DNA of 64,000 bases from an uncultured Eubacterium sp. (GTDB lineage Bacteria > Bacillota > Clostridia > Oscillospirales > Acutalibacteraceae): contig NZ_CAKTGT010000001.1 in assembly GCF_934561735.1 (NCBI RefSeq), positions 1 through 64,000 of the forward strand. Reading direction: 5' to 3'. Below, piece after piece: positions 26,701 to 34,283 of the stretch. The notes beneath the pieces are model-generated. The model made no database searches. It saw only the letters and a program-made list of their open reading frames with translations, and was not told the origin of the DNA. Position 1 is the first letter of the stretch; each line of letters starts with the position of its first letter. The position numbers and the translations under genes are program-made.

Positions 26701-28683
26701 AGTTTTTACATCCGTAAGGGTTGAAGTTGACATATAAGAATTGTCAACATATGTATCGGCTTTGCCCTCATCAACCTTCAAATAATCGTTTGTGGCGTCT
26801 GCCGCACCTTTTTTAAATGTACCGTCAAGATTTTCAACCGTAGCCAAGCTGTCTTTTGACTTGATGGTTTTTTCAAGTTTTGTTTGAGTCTTTTTAACAG
26901 CGTCTTTTACCGAAGTTGCGTCTGAAGTTTCAAGGTCGGTGCTGTCGCTGCTCTTTGAAGTTGTTGCATTCTTTACCGAACGGTTAATCGCTCTGATAAA
27001 GTACGGCTTCATATTAGGAACTTCAATATGATTTGAATATTGCTGAAAACTTTTTGCAAGTGCAAATCTGTAGCCGGCTTCTGCCTGAGGTGTCAAACCG
27101 CTTTTGCTTGTCATATCCATAATACTTCTGTTTGTATTTTCGGAATCAACAATAGAAAGCTCGGCAGTTGAGTCGCTGTCAGGCTTTGTGAATGTAATAA
27201 CGCTGCTTTCTTTATCTATTGTTGTGCCGTCATAAAGAAGCAGGCTTTCAGGTGTTGCCGTGGTGTCAATACCGTTTGCTGTAACGGGTTGCAAGAAGTT
27301 TGTAAGCGTTTTGCCGCCCTGAACCTCGGTCATTACCTGATTTGCCATTGCGTTTGTAGCCGCATAAACAATGGATTTTTGATTTACAAGCTTGTATTTG
27401 TTTGGCGAAACATATTCAAGATTGTTTGCCTGATTAAGCACAGCCGACTTTTGAGGAGCTGTGAGAGTAATGCTCTTTTCAAAATATTTTTCTGCAGTTT
27501 GAGTATAAGCATTTCTGAGTGATTCCGTGCTTGTAATCATATCAAAGTTAAGCTTATTGATGATATAAAGTGCAACCTGAGTTTGCTCAACATACTGATA
27601 ATTTCTTACAAACACTCTTGTATTTATATCGTTTTCGGAACCTATAAGCGAACCGATAAGACTGCCATTTGCAATTTTTCCGGCAGAAAAGTCAATTTTG
27701 TTTACAGCGGTAAATATTACCTGATTATAGTCATCATCCGTTTGTTCGTCACCGTCACATTTTCTGTAATCACCCTGACAAACGGTGCAATATTGGTTTA
27801 CGGAATCTTTTTTACACAAAATCTGGCATATACATTCGTCGTCTTTGCCGTCAAAATCTCTGTCCTTGGAACGGCTTGCCTGAAGATTGTTTACACCGAT
27901 GCTGATATCGGAATTTGAGTGAACATCACCGTTAATTACAGCGTGCGACAAACTTGCATTTACAAGAGTGTTATAGTTTGGCGTACCGCCGAAAATGCCG
28001 ATAAGAGGCTGAATCAATTTTTCGTTGAGTCCGTTAATTATATTAACAAAAACATTAGCCGCCGCCTGAGCGTTGTTTGTTCTGCCGTTGATGCCTACCG
28101 TCATCTTATCGTAATCATTGGCTTGATTTGTTGAATTACCGAAAATTGTATACTTGAGTGCTTCCGGCATTTCATTGTACTGCATATCGCACTTGGCATA
28201 GCCGCTTTTAGCAATCTGCTTATTGTCAAGACCCGAAAAAGCCGCCCAATATCCCTTACAATTAATGGCAACCGTAACTTTAAGATAACCCGCCGTGATG
28301 TATTTATCTTCATCATCCGTGCCGTCGGTTTCCTCTGTTTTGAGTCCTTTTTTATCAATAATTACAATAGCGTCGTTATCACCGTAAGTGATTTTGGTTC
28401 TTAATTTACCCGGAGTGATTGTGCCGCTGCCCTTTTCCGTAATATCAACGCCGTTGTCTTTCATATATTTTTCAACAGTTGCTTTAACGGTGGAATCCTC
28501 CGCCATAAGATTGTGCGCAACAGCAACAGTCGTAGAATCAACTGCATTCTGCAACCTTGCCGATTGAAAATATATTAAGCCGAAATCAACGATAAATGCT
28601 ACAATAGTCAATATTACAATAGTTGCAAATATGGCTATAAGAGCAATATCACCTTTTTCTTTTCTTTTCAGTATTTTTTTCAA
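17704..28683 (-). CDS. giant TadG-like protein with beta-helix stalk and Cys-rich repeats (3659 residues)
   Basis: The N-terminus (KRKEKGDIALIAIFATIVI...VDFGLIYFQSARLQNAVDST) is a typical TadG/TadE-family membrane segment with the ARLQNAVD motif, so the rest is extracytoplasmic. Residues about 50-950 are Asp/Ser/Lys-rich, with one Cys-rich unit near 284-313 after a calcium-loop-like DRDFDGKDDE. From about 960 to 3100 there are well over a hundred short beta-coil repeats of the type xVxGNLYVNGxxxI, close to bactofilin/polymer-forming beta-helix repeats. Three tandem Cys-rich units (C-x-C-x3-C-x8-C-x2-C-x5-C style) lie at about 3130-3240, and a zinc-ribbon-like CDKCGAS follows. TTG at 28683 is chosen because GGGGAG sits 8 bases upstream; GTG at 28692 overlaps that ribosome site. 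It ends the tad operon and is probably a pilus-associated adhesin or stalk. Confidence 0.8.
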   Translation of the reverse strand: MKKILKRKEKGDIALIAIFATIVILTIVAFIVDFGLIYFQSARLQNAVDSTTVAVAHNLMAEDSTVKATVEKYMKDNGVDITEKGSGTITPGKLRTKITYGDNDAIVIIDKKGLKTEETDGTDDEDKYITAGYLKVTVAINCKGYWAAFSGLDNKQIAKSGYAKCDMQYNEMPEALKYTIFGNSTNQANDYDKMTVGINGRTNNAQAAANVFVNIINGLNEKLIQPLIGIFGGTPNYNTLVNASLSHAVINGDVHSNSDISIGVNNLQASRSKDRDFDGKDDECICQILCKKDSVNQYCTVCQGDYRKCDGDEQTDDDYNQVIFTAVNKIDFSAGKIANGSLIGSLIGSENDINTRVFVRNYQYVEQTQVALYIINKLNFDMITSTESLRNAYTQTAEKYFEKSITLTAPQKSAVLNQANNLEYVSPNKYKLVNQKSIVYAATNAMANQVMTEVQGGKTLTNFLQPVTANGIDTTATPESLLLYDGTTIDKESSVITFTKPDSDSTAELSIVDSENTNRSIMDMTSKSGLTPQAEAGYRFALAKSFQQYSNHIEVPNMKPYFIRAINRSVKNATTSKSSDSTDLETSDATSVKDAVKKTQTKLEKTIKSKDSLATVENLDGTFKKGAADATNDYLKVDEGKADTYVDNSYMSTSTLTDVKTSPILKYRLSSTTNDKSKLIANNDNGKSPYTFKKYSAKSSEHTTYNGINVFDSDGELNSAENVIKDYSAKNSSKYGKNAVEKFNKSDVLVDSDHDDATVHDYENHYGDDAVEKKKHYIENTLMLSDQSEFSDSAPAENDVFLMSKGTKKEYLNGKIKSVKEASKELSNQELSVPADLRLDPVEPRYKTLIDATLADLGYDIKNSETVEAKNTAGITKDYTKADGTKVSEKYSYEDLLPGQDGVVKKKVSGETTVDGEDVKGILEETREDFEVTADEIGQKVDAKYNELYNSLKKSASTANGWNTSGGINRIGSDYSEGDNWEWYFKDKTIYNGNIENPWRPTAKFYGATLKSGYSVVINGNLYVNDSKGSARSRIGNNENDKPTYLYVSGNIDINRGDLNIGNNTTVICEGNLHVWSDKWLTIGENSTLIVGGDIEVEDGRMSVDKNSVVVSKSHIFFSEFESKSNTQIYCKGDFYKHDGSGPISLGGDLYSTGALYCRKGSGNINIADNSKVYLGRDLSTKDGNINIGKNAYVIANMPSEWENDAEQGVVNVGGVCTLTMDTGSVLVTHGDKYHRISAMRYDCASGSLIVTDMIKSQYDKNKEYTSKFGNVICKKMDVRTTEFNENAHVFVSDEIYVQDSKQITFNPGTKLLLGKNTKNESISNCGQINFNRSSTNRVFALGATGTVTGLQSGNGNYTLYDGSFLSAPGLSINNLTVEKGGGFCIPKDSSITANNLTINDGSSTYIGLLNIKDTLTINSNVKIEEIASANKIVVNESKRLLIEKNCTAKDITNKSELLVTKKLTVNGTFDNYGTVLLGLAPKESNPGTTGTLSGTGAVNNYNILQVYGSADSVTINNKYNTAKSRGSTTYISIDGNLNSVTNEKESVVICKGNFKADNVVNTGNIQLNNMTVKTSFTNNADATVKVDNYLTLNGSANNNGFVEVNGNSQIEAITNAADLKLNGTAEFTGKVTNTGKLQVTSYGATFNEVENSGEISVAGTIASKGTVTNSNFICSNNDGKFAELVNSGVVSVSFLSTGTSSAVVNKANGVIEVFGGNNSAVSNITTLDNSGDFVSNKEINVSGDMTNSGKFECFGKSTAGNLTNTGKVYSHGSLVVTATINNNSNGNSGADNSIIYVGNAASYSLEADRINNYANIFVDGGTLKVGSMLSCRENSALYVNKGDITTNHIEIFENCSFKYNGKLTINGYLVNRTNLSLKGITAERIQNYGTLYVESSKNFTIRYFINMPGANFALDGGGALEVINHRDNISIFNEGNMYVNGDVYGYGSIRTTAGEIYINGDADVANSVSYDASALCVENSAEVYIYGSLPVNAYGNGLFIKANADENAVKARVGIYGKKDSLFSSKIETGRINCEQKGANIFFGNDVKVTPDNNTQNLYGNMFVYGKYECSADANFNIDNSATLYINGDVNAPKTTIYLKNQSGFYCFGSEVILKAIISDFSRVYLMKLPSGTYSGIGSVQLSNVSLIYYPNSTTLANLTKSEDSVIMSDPGSVFPIYDSNFAAKNSTIVTIGNIKITSRLTIPEGSTLCVGGNIYFCGASASIVNNGNLYIMGKMYYSSNALATITYGNFEELSDRYDKAANNSFDDFVTLGGQNADLFVGKTKSGALKYKNSFNTYGNQKVYIDNDLVVTGNLGQKSYSKAGTKGSDLIPNRGESVILENSSTLCVSGDIYSNGLDNNTGNGVYVTKGSSISSGGSLYADSTIYNFGTTFIMGKLVNYKKSDGTEAENSRKWSTDREDLSKLYEGISLLNGSDNAKDARFFVGGVDKNGKISTETIIFEGYVHNYGKINIMQPTYIKGHSVTSTMWFRVVGENTNAVYATRAYYDGGWSYEVAPRGSLLAQESSVANFGSDVAMLGGYLCFNTSSDDKSKMPVFSSEGDATYGMCIINGGIFYAKGKVGYTGDVGHTLDNSKLNGYDVFSDYYIHHLELIYFSSANLKGDFKGSFSIVNGYVYNGSRNGNYCPENRNAVFYSGGGIQVGTSKNADANDVGGTVQNYGSMYVNGSLNVYSSDTYAINYIALSAQLNSKTVIAGDCYSSGGTVTMRNSLFMCDGDFISRRCSRLGISELVNSEDDLNSSSYLYIGGNMATSTNGTGGAGDIAGSWGGVSTWNYLDIFSNASVYVGGSFFTNSIFTPHMNVTLVVDGQDKGKVNTKTNFITWLQTIANNVTLSLNGYNPDDFKFIVNNRFDVQQTLREGRTISMLNRFYVHGSVFLNGRAKISDMTKFYVYGDFVNKTDLIGKITAFEIGRAIDVKNDGDTWASKGTFMDENDEPRTIRDKSGNYVQNPNYDYNYANACYLYVQGKLDLDRKVNIYPGTTVKTGKDYSPRGMVKLSHDSSVYSGGKISTHRYIDVGQYANLFARENINAWNYICVREHGILYSGGDVKCGTSFEAKTASTIYSCGSIKATLSNIKIRDRVKLFCSGNMTALSYIELGKYDEKYVDTLRKAEDPSSGNVCTCTGRCTKDDPDASCPICKDDYSKCKAPLECICSTPCTENSKTEDCPVCKSDGGDWHNCEATDPDNQTPQECTCTTKCTSKNDSCEVCKYDYSKCEVNQEEQTLENDITKDYTDPADGGEFYIGKKLASYTSYIRQYGFSSTAVGQYVFANKYLTLRSNSDIWVLPEAFNSETYRHVDKTFESDGTVLGKIIAYIRKKAYDIKDKMSFKNGSVYTMGDLTLNKNASLMGTYDSYSFGQAILCHDSLMYFGHDIKFYGPSLDLSGIFSGSFTGFKAAGDVYTTMKCTNKAKHPNGYTMYTKSYDPSINYKCDKCGASLSKRTVKEGVTCPVTIYANNDIVLATSTDMSMCYAVACNGDVTISDPYASNTYDDRNLYQLPNAIASYNGNITYATMYGKIAALFYAPSPNSTTDKKVGNIKLDGYYQEIWGSCIGDTVSIDTFYINFHRFNNWRTMDLKIAESGNVYMISKEEYDKQVNNVDEEFMTSGNTQDETDGGAHLFFDRDILNKGSQTGNGAEQDIN

Positions 28684-28731
28684 GGCAATCACTCCCCTTG
28701 CTAAAATATATAATACTTACAAACCGATTAA

Positions 28732-29379
28732 TTACTGGATATCTTCCGCTTTTGAATGAGCAAGCGACAATTCCGTTTGAAGCCTGAAAATCAGGTCCTC
28801 ACATTTGTCAATTGCTTCTTCATATATTCTTGAAACCTGAATAAAGCGTTCGTCGGTAACATTTGTGTAGTTACCTTCCGCACTTGTTCTGAGATTATTG
28901 ATTTCCGAACGGTTTTTGTCAATTTTCTTTGTAAGATGAGCAACATCACGCTTCAATCCCTCGTTTTCCTTTACGAGTTTGCGATTTTCTTCGCCCATCA
29001 ATCTGTGCTTACTTACAAGAGAGTCATATTTTTCCTGAAGTTCTTTTAATTGAGAATTGTCAACAACCTTTACCTCACGCGGAGCCTCGTTGATTTTTTT
29101 CATCAATCTTTCTTTTTCTTCAACAGCATATTCGTTTTTTTCGGTAAGGCTTTTAACTTTTTCTTTAAGCTCTTTAACCTCATATTCAAGCATTGAATTT
29201 GCGTTTCTGAGGTCTTTTACCTGACTGTCAAAAACTTCGGATGCGTTTTTTTGCACATTGATAAGATTTGAAATATATTCGTCAACCTGTGCCGTGTCAT
29301 ATCCTCTTAAAGATTTGTCAAATTCAACCTTGTTTTTTCCCAAAATTTGATTTCTGTCTACAATTTCATTATTACTCAT
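28732..29379 (-). CDS. DivIVA-domain coiled-coil protein of the tad locus
   Basis: The 215-residue cytoplasmic protein starts with a DivIVA-like N-domain (VEFDKSLRGYDTAQVDEYISNL, residues about 18-39), which in the family binds curved or septal membrane. A long heptad coiled coil follows (about 45-165) and then a short helical tail. DivIVA proteins recruit partners to poles or division sites. Lying between the pilus export genes and the giant surface protein, it may position the Tad machine at a pole; that role is inferred from context. The gap to the giant gene is 48 bases. Confidence 0.8.
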   Translation of the reverse strand: MSNNEIVDRNQILGKNKVEFDKSLRGYDTAQVDEYISNLINVQKNASEVFDSQVKDLRNANSMLEYEVKELKEKVKSLTEKNEYAVEEKERLMKKINEAPREVKVVDNSQLKELQEKYDSLVSKHRLMGEENRKLVKENEGLKRDVAHLTKKIDKNRSEINNLRTSAEGNYTNVTDERFIQVSRIYEEAIDKCEDLIFRLQTELSLAHSKAEDIQ

Positions 29380-29408
29380 TTTATATAACTCTCCAAAAAG
29401 TTTATTTT

Positions 29409-29753
29409 TTATTTAAAAGCCAAAACATCCCCGACGGTTATACCGAGTTTTTCGGCTGTGCCCGCATTGAGTTCAAGAATTTTTTTAGAATTTTTCACTC
29501 TTTTTCTCACCTTATGCGGAGGAACGGCGGGGTCGATAAACAAAACCCTGTTGTCCTTATCAAGTGCAACGGTGTCTATGGCAAAACGCATACCAAAAGT
29601 ATGAATTTCATCACACGGGGTAAGCAGAAGCCCATGATTTTCAGCCATACTTTTGCGATACATAAGTCCCATAAACCTGCGTACAAAATGATTTGCGTTT
29701 TCAACTTCTTCAACAAGAAGTTCATCGCCTTTATATGCTTTTAACATTTTCAT
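29409..29753 (-). CDS. DUF192 family protein
   Basis: The 114-residue protein matches DUF192 throughout: FVRRFMGLMYRKSM, GLLLTPCDEIHTFGMRFAIDTVALD, and a C-terminal ELNAGTAEKLGITVGD. The family is a small beta-rich fold of unknown biochemical role and is frequently found in Tad/Flp loci of Gram-positive bacteria. It lacks a signal peptide here. It sits 3 bases downstream of tadC in the operon. Confidence 0.9.
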   Translation of the reverse strand: MKMLKAYKGDELLVEEVENANHFVRRFMGLMYRKSMAENHGLLLTPCDEIHTFGMRFAIDTVALDKDNRVLFIDPAVPPHKVRKRVKNSKKILELNAGTAEKLGITVGDVLAFK

Positions 29754-29756
29754 TGA

Positions 29757-30698
29757 TTAACCCAATCCGCCCTTGAAGTTATCCATAACCTGAATAATTA
29801 CAGGGCCCATAATAATACAAATAATAGCAGGCAAAATCAAAAGTACCGTAGGAATTGTCATCTTTGTAGGAACCTTTGCCGCTTTTTCTCTGATTTCCTC
29901 TCTCTTTGCAACACGGAGTTGTTCAGACTGAGCCGAAAGTACATTTGTAATCGGAATACCAAGTGTGTTTGCCTGAATAACGGCAGACACAAAAGTTTTA
30001 AGCTCGTCAACATCGGTTGAATCCGAAAGACCTTTAAGTGCATCGTTTCTGCTCTTACCGAGTTGAATTTGCTTAAACACGGTTACAAGCTCATCAATAA
30101 GCGGACCTTCCATACGCTCGGACACTTTAAGAAGCGAAGCGTCGAAGCTGAGTCCGGCTTCCATACAAACGCTGAGAAGGTCAAGTGTATCCGGAAGCTG
30201 TGACCTGATAGCCTGCTGATGACTTTTTATTTTTGAATTAAGAACGAATGTAGGTGCAAGCACCGACAACATACTTCCGACTATAATAATCAACCAAAAG
30301 TAATTTGTTACATTCATAAGCAAAATGCCTATGCCGGCAAACACGATTATGCCCACAATGGCAACAGCGGTTTTAAGATATGTAAAGCTGCCTGTCGACA
30401 TATGTATACCTGCTTTTCTGAGTTGAAGGGCAAGTTTTTCGGTTTCCTGCCTTTTACGGGCAGACTTTGTTTGCTTGTTACCTTGACTGTCAAGATTTGA
30501 CAACTTTGTAACAAACGGCTTAATGTTTCGGTCATAAAATGACGATTCAATATTTTTATATTCGGCAGTAACAACTTCCTTGCCGATTGATTTCATTCTT
30601 TTAAGATTGTTATCCTCTTCCTTGCCTTTTTTACCAAAGACGGCAATGCACAAAATCAAAACAAGCAAAGAATACGCAATTACCAAAAAAGCAACCAT
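29757..30698 (-). CDS. tadC: Tad pilus inner-membrane platform protein TadC
   Basis: The 313-residue protein has an N-terminal helix, two central membrane helices (about 108-150) and a C-terminal one. Between them is the type II secretion F domain with LDLLSVCMEAGLSFDASLLKVSERM and IPITNVLSAQSEQLRVAKREEIREKAAKVPTKM. With TadB it forms the membrane platform on which pilins are polymerised by the TadA motor. It lies 10 bases after tadB. Confidence 0.93.
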   Translation of the reverse strand: MVAFLVIAYSLLVLILCIAVFGKKGKEEDNNLKRMKSIGKEVVTAEYKNIESSFYDRNIKPFVTKLSNLDSQGNKQTKSARKRQETEKLALQLRKAGIHMSTGSFTYLKTAVAIVGIIVFAGIGILLMNVTNYFWLIIIVGSMLSVLAPTFVLNSKIKSHQQAIRSQLPDTLDLLSVCMEAGLSFDASLLKVSERMEGPLIDELVTVFKQIQLGKSRNDALKGLSDSTDVDELKTFVSAVIQANTLGIPITNVLSAQSEQLRVAKREEIREKAAKVPTKMTIPTVLLILPAIICIIMGPVIIQVMDNFKGGLG

Positions 30699-30708
30699 AT
30701 GTTTTCTC

Positions 30709-31680
30709 CTACATCTTAATGTTGATAATCTTCTTAACCGCTACGAAGCAAAGGAATTCAAGTCCTGCTGCAATGCCTAAAAATACATGGCCTAAATTTG
30801 TTGTAAAAAGCGGCATAATAAATTCTCTGTTAATCAAGAAAAACAACAGACAAAGAATAACAGGCATTGAACCAACCATAATAGCGGTTGACCTACCGGA
30901 CGAGGTGGAAGCCTTAAGTTCTTGCTTCAACTTCATTTTTTCCTTAATGGAATTTGCGATGCCTTCCAAAATAGATGACAAATTACCGCCGGTTTGCCTT
31001 TGAATAAGAACGGATGATACCATAAGCGGCAAATACTGACTGTTAATTCTTTTGTTAAGTCGTTCAAGTGCCTCATCCATAGGCATACCCATTGACATTT
31101 CTTCCAATACTATGCTGAATTCCGAAGCAATAGGGTCCGGCATATCTTTGGAAATAGCTTCCATAGCCTGAGTAAAGCTAAGGCCGGCACGAAGAGAACT
31201 GCACGAAAGCATAAGTGCATCCGAAAGCTGAACATCAAACTTTTTTACTCTTTGCTTTTGCTTAATTTTTATAACCATATAAGGAATTATTGAACCGACA
31301 ACAGCAGCTGCGGCGGCTACCACTCCGAGTGAATCGGAAATAAGAAGAATAAACAATGCAGGCAAAACCGCAACTATTACCCAAATGAGCAAAAACTCCT
31401 CAGGACGCATTTTTATATCCGCACTTTGAAGCTGACTGTAAAGAGCCGAGGCGAATTTTACAAAAAATCCGTTTTGATTTTCTCTCTTTTTACGGGTTTT
31501 CTTTTTATTCTTAACAAGAGAAACTTCTGAATATCCCTCCTGTTTTTTGAGTTCTTCCATTCTTTTGTCTGCGGCAATTTTTGAAGAGCCGAGAGCATAA
31601 GACAAAATAAACGCAAGAATAAATGCAAGCAGGGCAAATGCCGCCGTTATTATGATTACGCTAATCGTTGAACCAGTCAT
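30709..31680 (-). CDS. tadB: Tad pilus inner-membrane platform protein TadB
   Basis: The 323-residue protein has an N-terminal membrane helix, a charged cytoplasmic linker, a central helix pair and the T2SF domain (SDALMLSCSSLRAGLSFTQAMEAIS, RQTGGNLSSILEGIANSIKEK). It is homologous to the GspF/PilC platform, split between TadB and TadC in this system. Its ATG overlaps the last 20 bases of tadA, implying translational coupling to the motor ATPase. Confidence 0.93.
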   Translation of the reverse strand: MTGSTISVIIITAAFALLAFILAFILSYALGSSKIAADKRMEELKKQEGYSEVSLVKNKKKTRKKRENQNGFFVKFASALYSQLQSADIKMRPEEFLLIWVIVAVLPALFILLISDSLGVVAAAAAVVGSIIPYMVIKIKQKQRVKKFDVQLSDALMLSCSSLRAGLSFTQAMEAISKDMPDPIASEFSIVLEEMSMGMPMDEALERLNKRINSQYLPLMVSSVLIQRQTGGNLSSILEGIANSIKEKMKLKQELKASTSSGRSTAIMVGSMPVILCLLFFLINREFIMPLFTTNLGHVFLGIAAGLEFLCFVAVKKIINIKM

Positions 31681-33019
31681 TGTTTACCACTACTCCGTTT
31701 TCTCTGATTTTTTCAACACATTTAGGAATGATACCGGTAGGCTTGAACACACCCTTAAACTTACCGTTTGAGTCGTATTCACCCTCGGTTTCATAAGTGA
31801 ATATATCCTGCATTCTTACAACATCGCCCTCCATACCGACAATTTCGGAAACAGAGGTTACTTTTCTTGAACCGTCACGCAAACGAGCCTGCTGAACAAT
31901 AAGATTGATAGCAGATGAAACCTGATCTCTGATAGCCTTTGACGGCAATTCCGAACCGGACATCATAACCATTGTTTCAATACGGGAAATTGAGTCTCTC
32001 GGCGAGTTGGCGTGGATTGTTGTAAGTGAGCCGTCGTGACCTGTGTTCATTGCCTGAAGCATATCCAATGTTTCTTCGCTACGAACCTCACCTACGATGA
32101 TACGGTCGGGTCTCATACGAAGGGAGTTAACTACCAAGTCACGGATACTGATTCTACCCTTGCCCTCCATGTTAGCCGGGCGGGCTTCAAGAGTGAGTAC
32201 ATGCTCCTGGTGAAGCTGAACTTCGGCAGAGTCTTCGATTGTAATAATTCTTTCATCCGCAGGAATGTAAGACGAAAGTACATTAAGAAGTGTTGTTTTA
32301 CCTGAACCTGTACCGCCGGATACGATAATATTAAGCTTGCCTTTTACGGCAGCCTCCAAAAATTCAAGCATTTTAGGCGATACAGAACCCCATTTTACAA
32401 GGTTATCGGCGGTAATGGGAGTTTTACCGAACTTACGAATTGTAAGAATAGGACCGATAAGTGAAAGAGGCGGGATAATTACATTTACACGGGAACCGTC
32501 AAGCAAACGGGCGTCACACATCGGGCTTGATTCGTCAACATGTCTGCCTACCTTTGATACGATTCTGTCAACAATCTGCATAAGGTGGTCGTTATCCTTA
32601 AACTGAATGTCGGTGAGAACAAGCTTACCTTTTGATTCAACATAAACATGGTCATAACCGTTTACCATAATTTCGGAATATTTGTCGCTGTCGATAAGCG
32701 GCTGAATAGGACCGAAACCCATAATGTCATCAAACAGTTCTTTTTTAACCATTTCTCTGTCAACTCTCGGAATGTTAAAATCCGGTCGTTCAACATATTC
32801 GTCAATGAGTTTTTTCATTCCCTCATCGGACACATCGGCGTTGTCTGCACCGAGCTGTTGCTCGATAATCATTGCGTGAATACGCTGTTTTACATCCGAA
32901 TATCTGTCATCAAGAGCAGGTCTGATTCTGTCCGACGACTCATGCGTGCCGCCTATTGACGGTGTTTGAGGTGTATTTTCCTCGGGTGTGCTTGTTCCGT
33001 ATCTGTCAAGTAATCCCAT
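31661..33019 (-). CDS. tadA: Tad pilus secretion ATPase TadA/CpaF
   Basis: The 452-residue hexameric motor has the N-terminal domain typical of CpaF and Walker A IIVSGGTGSGKTTLLNVLSS. The Asp box, ITIEDSAEVQLHQEHVLTLEARPANMEGKG, Walker B (MRPDRIIVGEVRSEE) and the His box (TGHDGSLTTIHANSP) follow. It powers Flp pilus extension (and retraction in some species). Immediately downstream are tadB and tadC, upstream is the localisation ATPase tadZ. All key residues are intact. Confidence 0.96.
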   Translation of the reverse strand: MGLLDRYGTSTPEENTPQTPSIGGTHESSDRIRPALDDRYSDVKQRIHAMIIEQQLGADNADVSDEGMKKLIDEYVERPDFNIPRVDREMVKKELFDDIMGFGPIQPLIDSDKYSEIMVNGYDHVYVESKGKLVLTDIQFKDNDHLMQIVDRIVSKVGRHVDESSPMCDARLLDGSRVNVIIPPLSLIGPILTIRKFGKTPITADNLVKWGSVSPKMLEFLEAAVKGKLNIIVSGGTGSGKTTLLNVLSSYIPADERIITIEDSAEVQLHQEHVLTLEARPANMEGKGRISIRDLVVNSLRMRPDRIIVGEVRSEETLDMLQAMNTGHDGSLTTIHANSPRDSISRIETMVMMSGSELPSKAIRDQVSSAINLIVQQARLRDGSRKVTSVSEIVGMEGDVVRMQDIFTYETEGEYDSNGKFKGVFKPTGIIPKCVEKIRENGVVVNNDWFND

Positions 33020-33043
33020 TTATGTATCTTCTTTCATTAAAAA

Positions 33044-34249
33044 TTATTTAGCAAAAAGTCCTTTTTTCTTTTCCTTACCTTTTGCTTTTGTAAGTCCCTC
33101 TTTGCCCTCTCTTTCAAGGATTACCTTTTCGGTAAAAGCATTGAGTTCCTTTGAAAATGCGGCTCTCGGCTTGTACGAAACAGCCGGCTGACCGCTGTTA
33201 AGAGAATCGTTGATTGTTTTTAGGTCGCTTGAGAATATTGCATAAGCGTCCATATTCAAAATGTTTTCATAATCGCTGATTTTAACATTGTTTTTCTTGG
33301 TATTTTTATTGATAATAAGCTTTATTTTGTCGCTTTGGTTAATTTGATACAAAACATTTTGGCAAAGTTTTGCACGCTTAAGTGACAAAATGTTGACATC
33401 GTTTACCATAAAGATTGTGTCGCTTGATTCAAGTGCCGTAATAACCGGGTCGGTAAGATTACAGCCGCAATCAAGAATGATGTATTCATAATAATTTCTT
33501 GCAACATCAATAATAGCCTTTACATGGCCTGACTGAACATATTCGGCAAGCTCCGGAGATGAAGGAGAAGCAAGCACCGAAAGACCCGAAGCGTGTGTAA
33601 CCGTGCAGTTTGTAAGGTTGTCAATAGAAATACCGAGCGTATCTCTTACAACATCAACGATGGTTTCGGTTGGATTAAGGTCAAGAGCCATATCCGAATC
33701 GCCAAACTGCAAATCAAGGTCAACAAGGAGTGTTTTTTTGCCACGGCTTGCAAGATTTACGGCAAGGTTTGTAGAAATTGTTGTTTTGCCTACGCCGCCT
33801 TTACCGCTGAAAAACGAGTAAACATGCGACCTTGTTTTACGCTCAACATTAATTTTTTTACTAAGCTTTCGCTCACTGTTGATAACGCCCTCAAGATTGC
33901 GTGTAAGTTCGTCAGTCGAGATTTCCATATTCATAACCTGACGAACACCGTAACGGGCAGCACTGTTTACAAGGTCAACCGTTACTTCATCGGTCATTAC
34001 AACAGGCGAACAACCGTTTGAAGCAAGTTCCATATCTTCAATGAAACCAAAGAAGTCATCATCAATATCCGCACTTTCTGCGGCAAAAATTACAACATCG
34101 GGCGAATAACCCAAAATTCTTGTTTTTGCTTCGGCATTAAAATCACTGTAGCCGATAATATCAATCTTTTCGGGATCGATTTTATTTTTGATGTTTACTT
34201 TAAATTCTGTTTGCTCGGCGCAAACAACAATGTTTATTAAATCAGCCAT
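33044..34249 (-). CDS. tadZ: Tad pilus localisation ATPase TadZ/CpaE
   Basis: The 401-residue protein joins an atypical receiver domain (about 1-130) to a ParA/MinD-like ATPase starting VYSFFSGKGGVGKTTISTNL (deviant Walker A with two lysines). It has the switch DLDLQFGDSDMALDL and DYEYIILDCGCNLTD-type strands. TadZ/CpaE proteins mark the pole and recruit the pilus machine. The receiver part lacks a clear phospho-acceptor pattern, as is usual in TadZ. The C-terminal tail is Lys-rich. The companion DivIVA-like protein downstream may assist positioning. Confidence 0.92.
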   Translation of the reverse strand: MADLINIVVCAEQTEFKVNIKNKIDPEKIDIIGYSDFNAEAKTRILGYSPDVVIFAAESADIDDDFFGFIEDMELASNGCSPVVMTDEVTVDLVNSAARYGVRQVMNMEISTDELTRNLEGVINSERKLSKKINVERKTRSHVYSFFSGKGGVGKTTISTNLAVNLASRGKKTLLVDLDLQFGDSDMALDLNPTETIVDVVRDTLGISIDNLTNCTVTHASGLSVLASPSSPELAEYVQSGHVKAIIDVARNYYEYIILDCGCNLTDPVITALESSDTIFMVNDVNILSLKRAKLCQNVLYQINQSDKIKLIINKNTKKNNVKISDYENILNMDAYAIFSSDLKTINDSLNSGQPAVSYKPRAAFSKELNAFTEKVILEREGKEGLTKAKGKEKKKGLFAK

Positions 34250-34283
34250 ATGTATTCTCCGTTATATAAAATTCTGTTTTGAT

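Noticed and set aside
17704..28683. CRISPR array or DNA satellite suggested by repetitiveness
   Set aside because: The repetition is at protein level in one long frame; there are no identical direct repeats with regular spacers.
28684..28692. GTG start for the giant tad protein three codons upstream
   Set aside because: The codon overlaps the ribosome site; the TTG 8 bases after GGGGAG is better placed.
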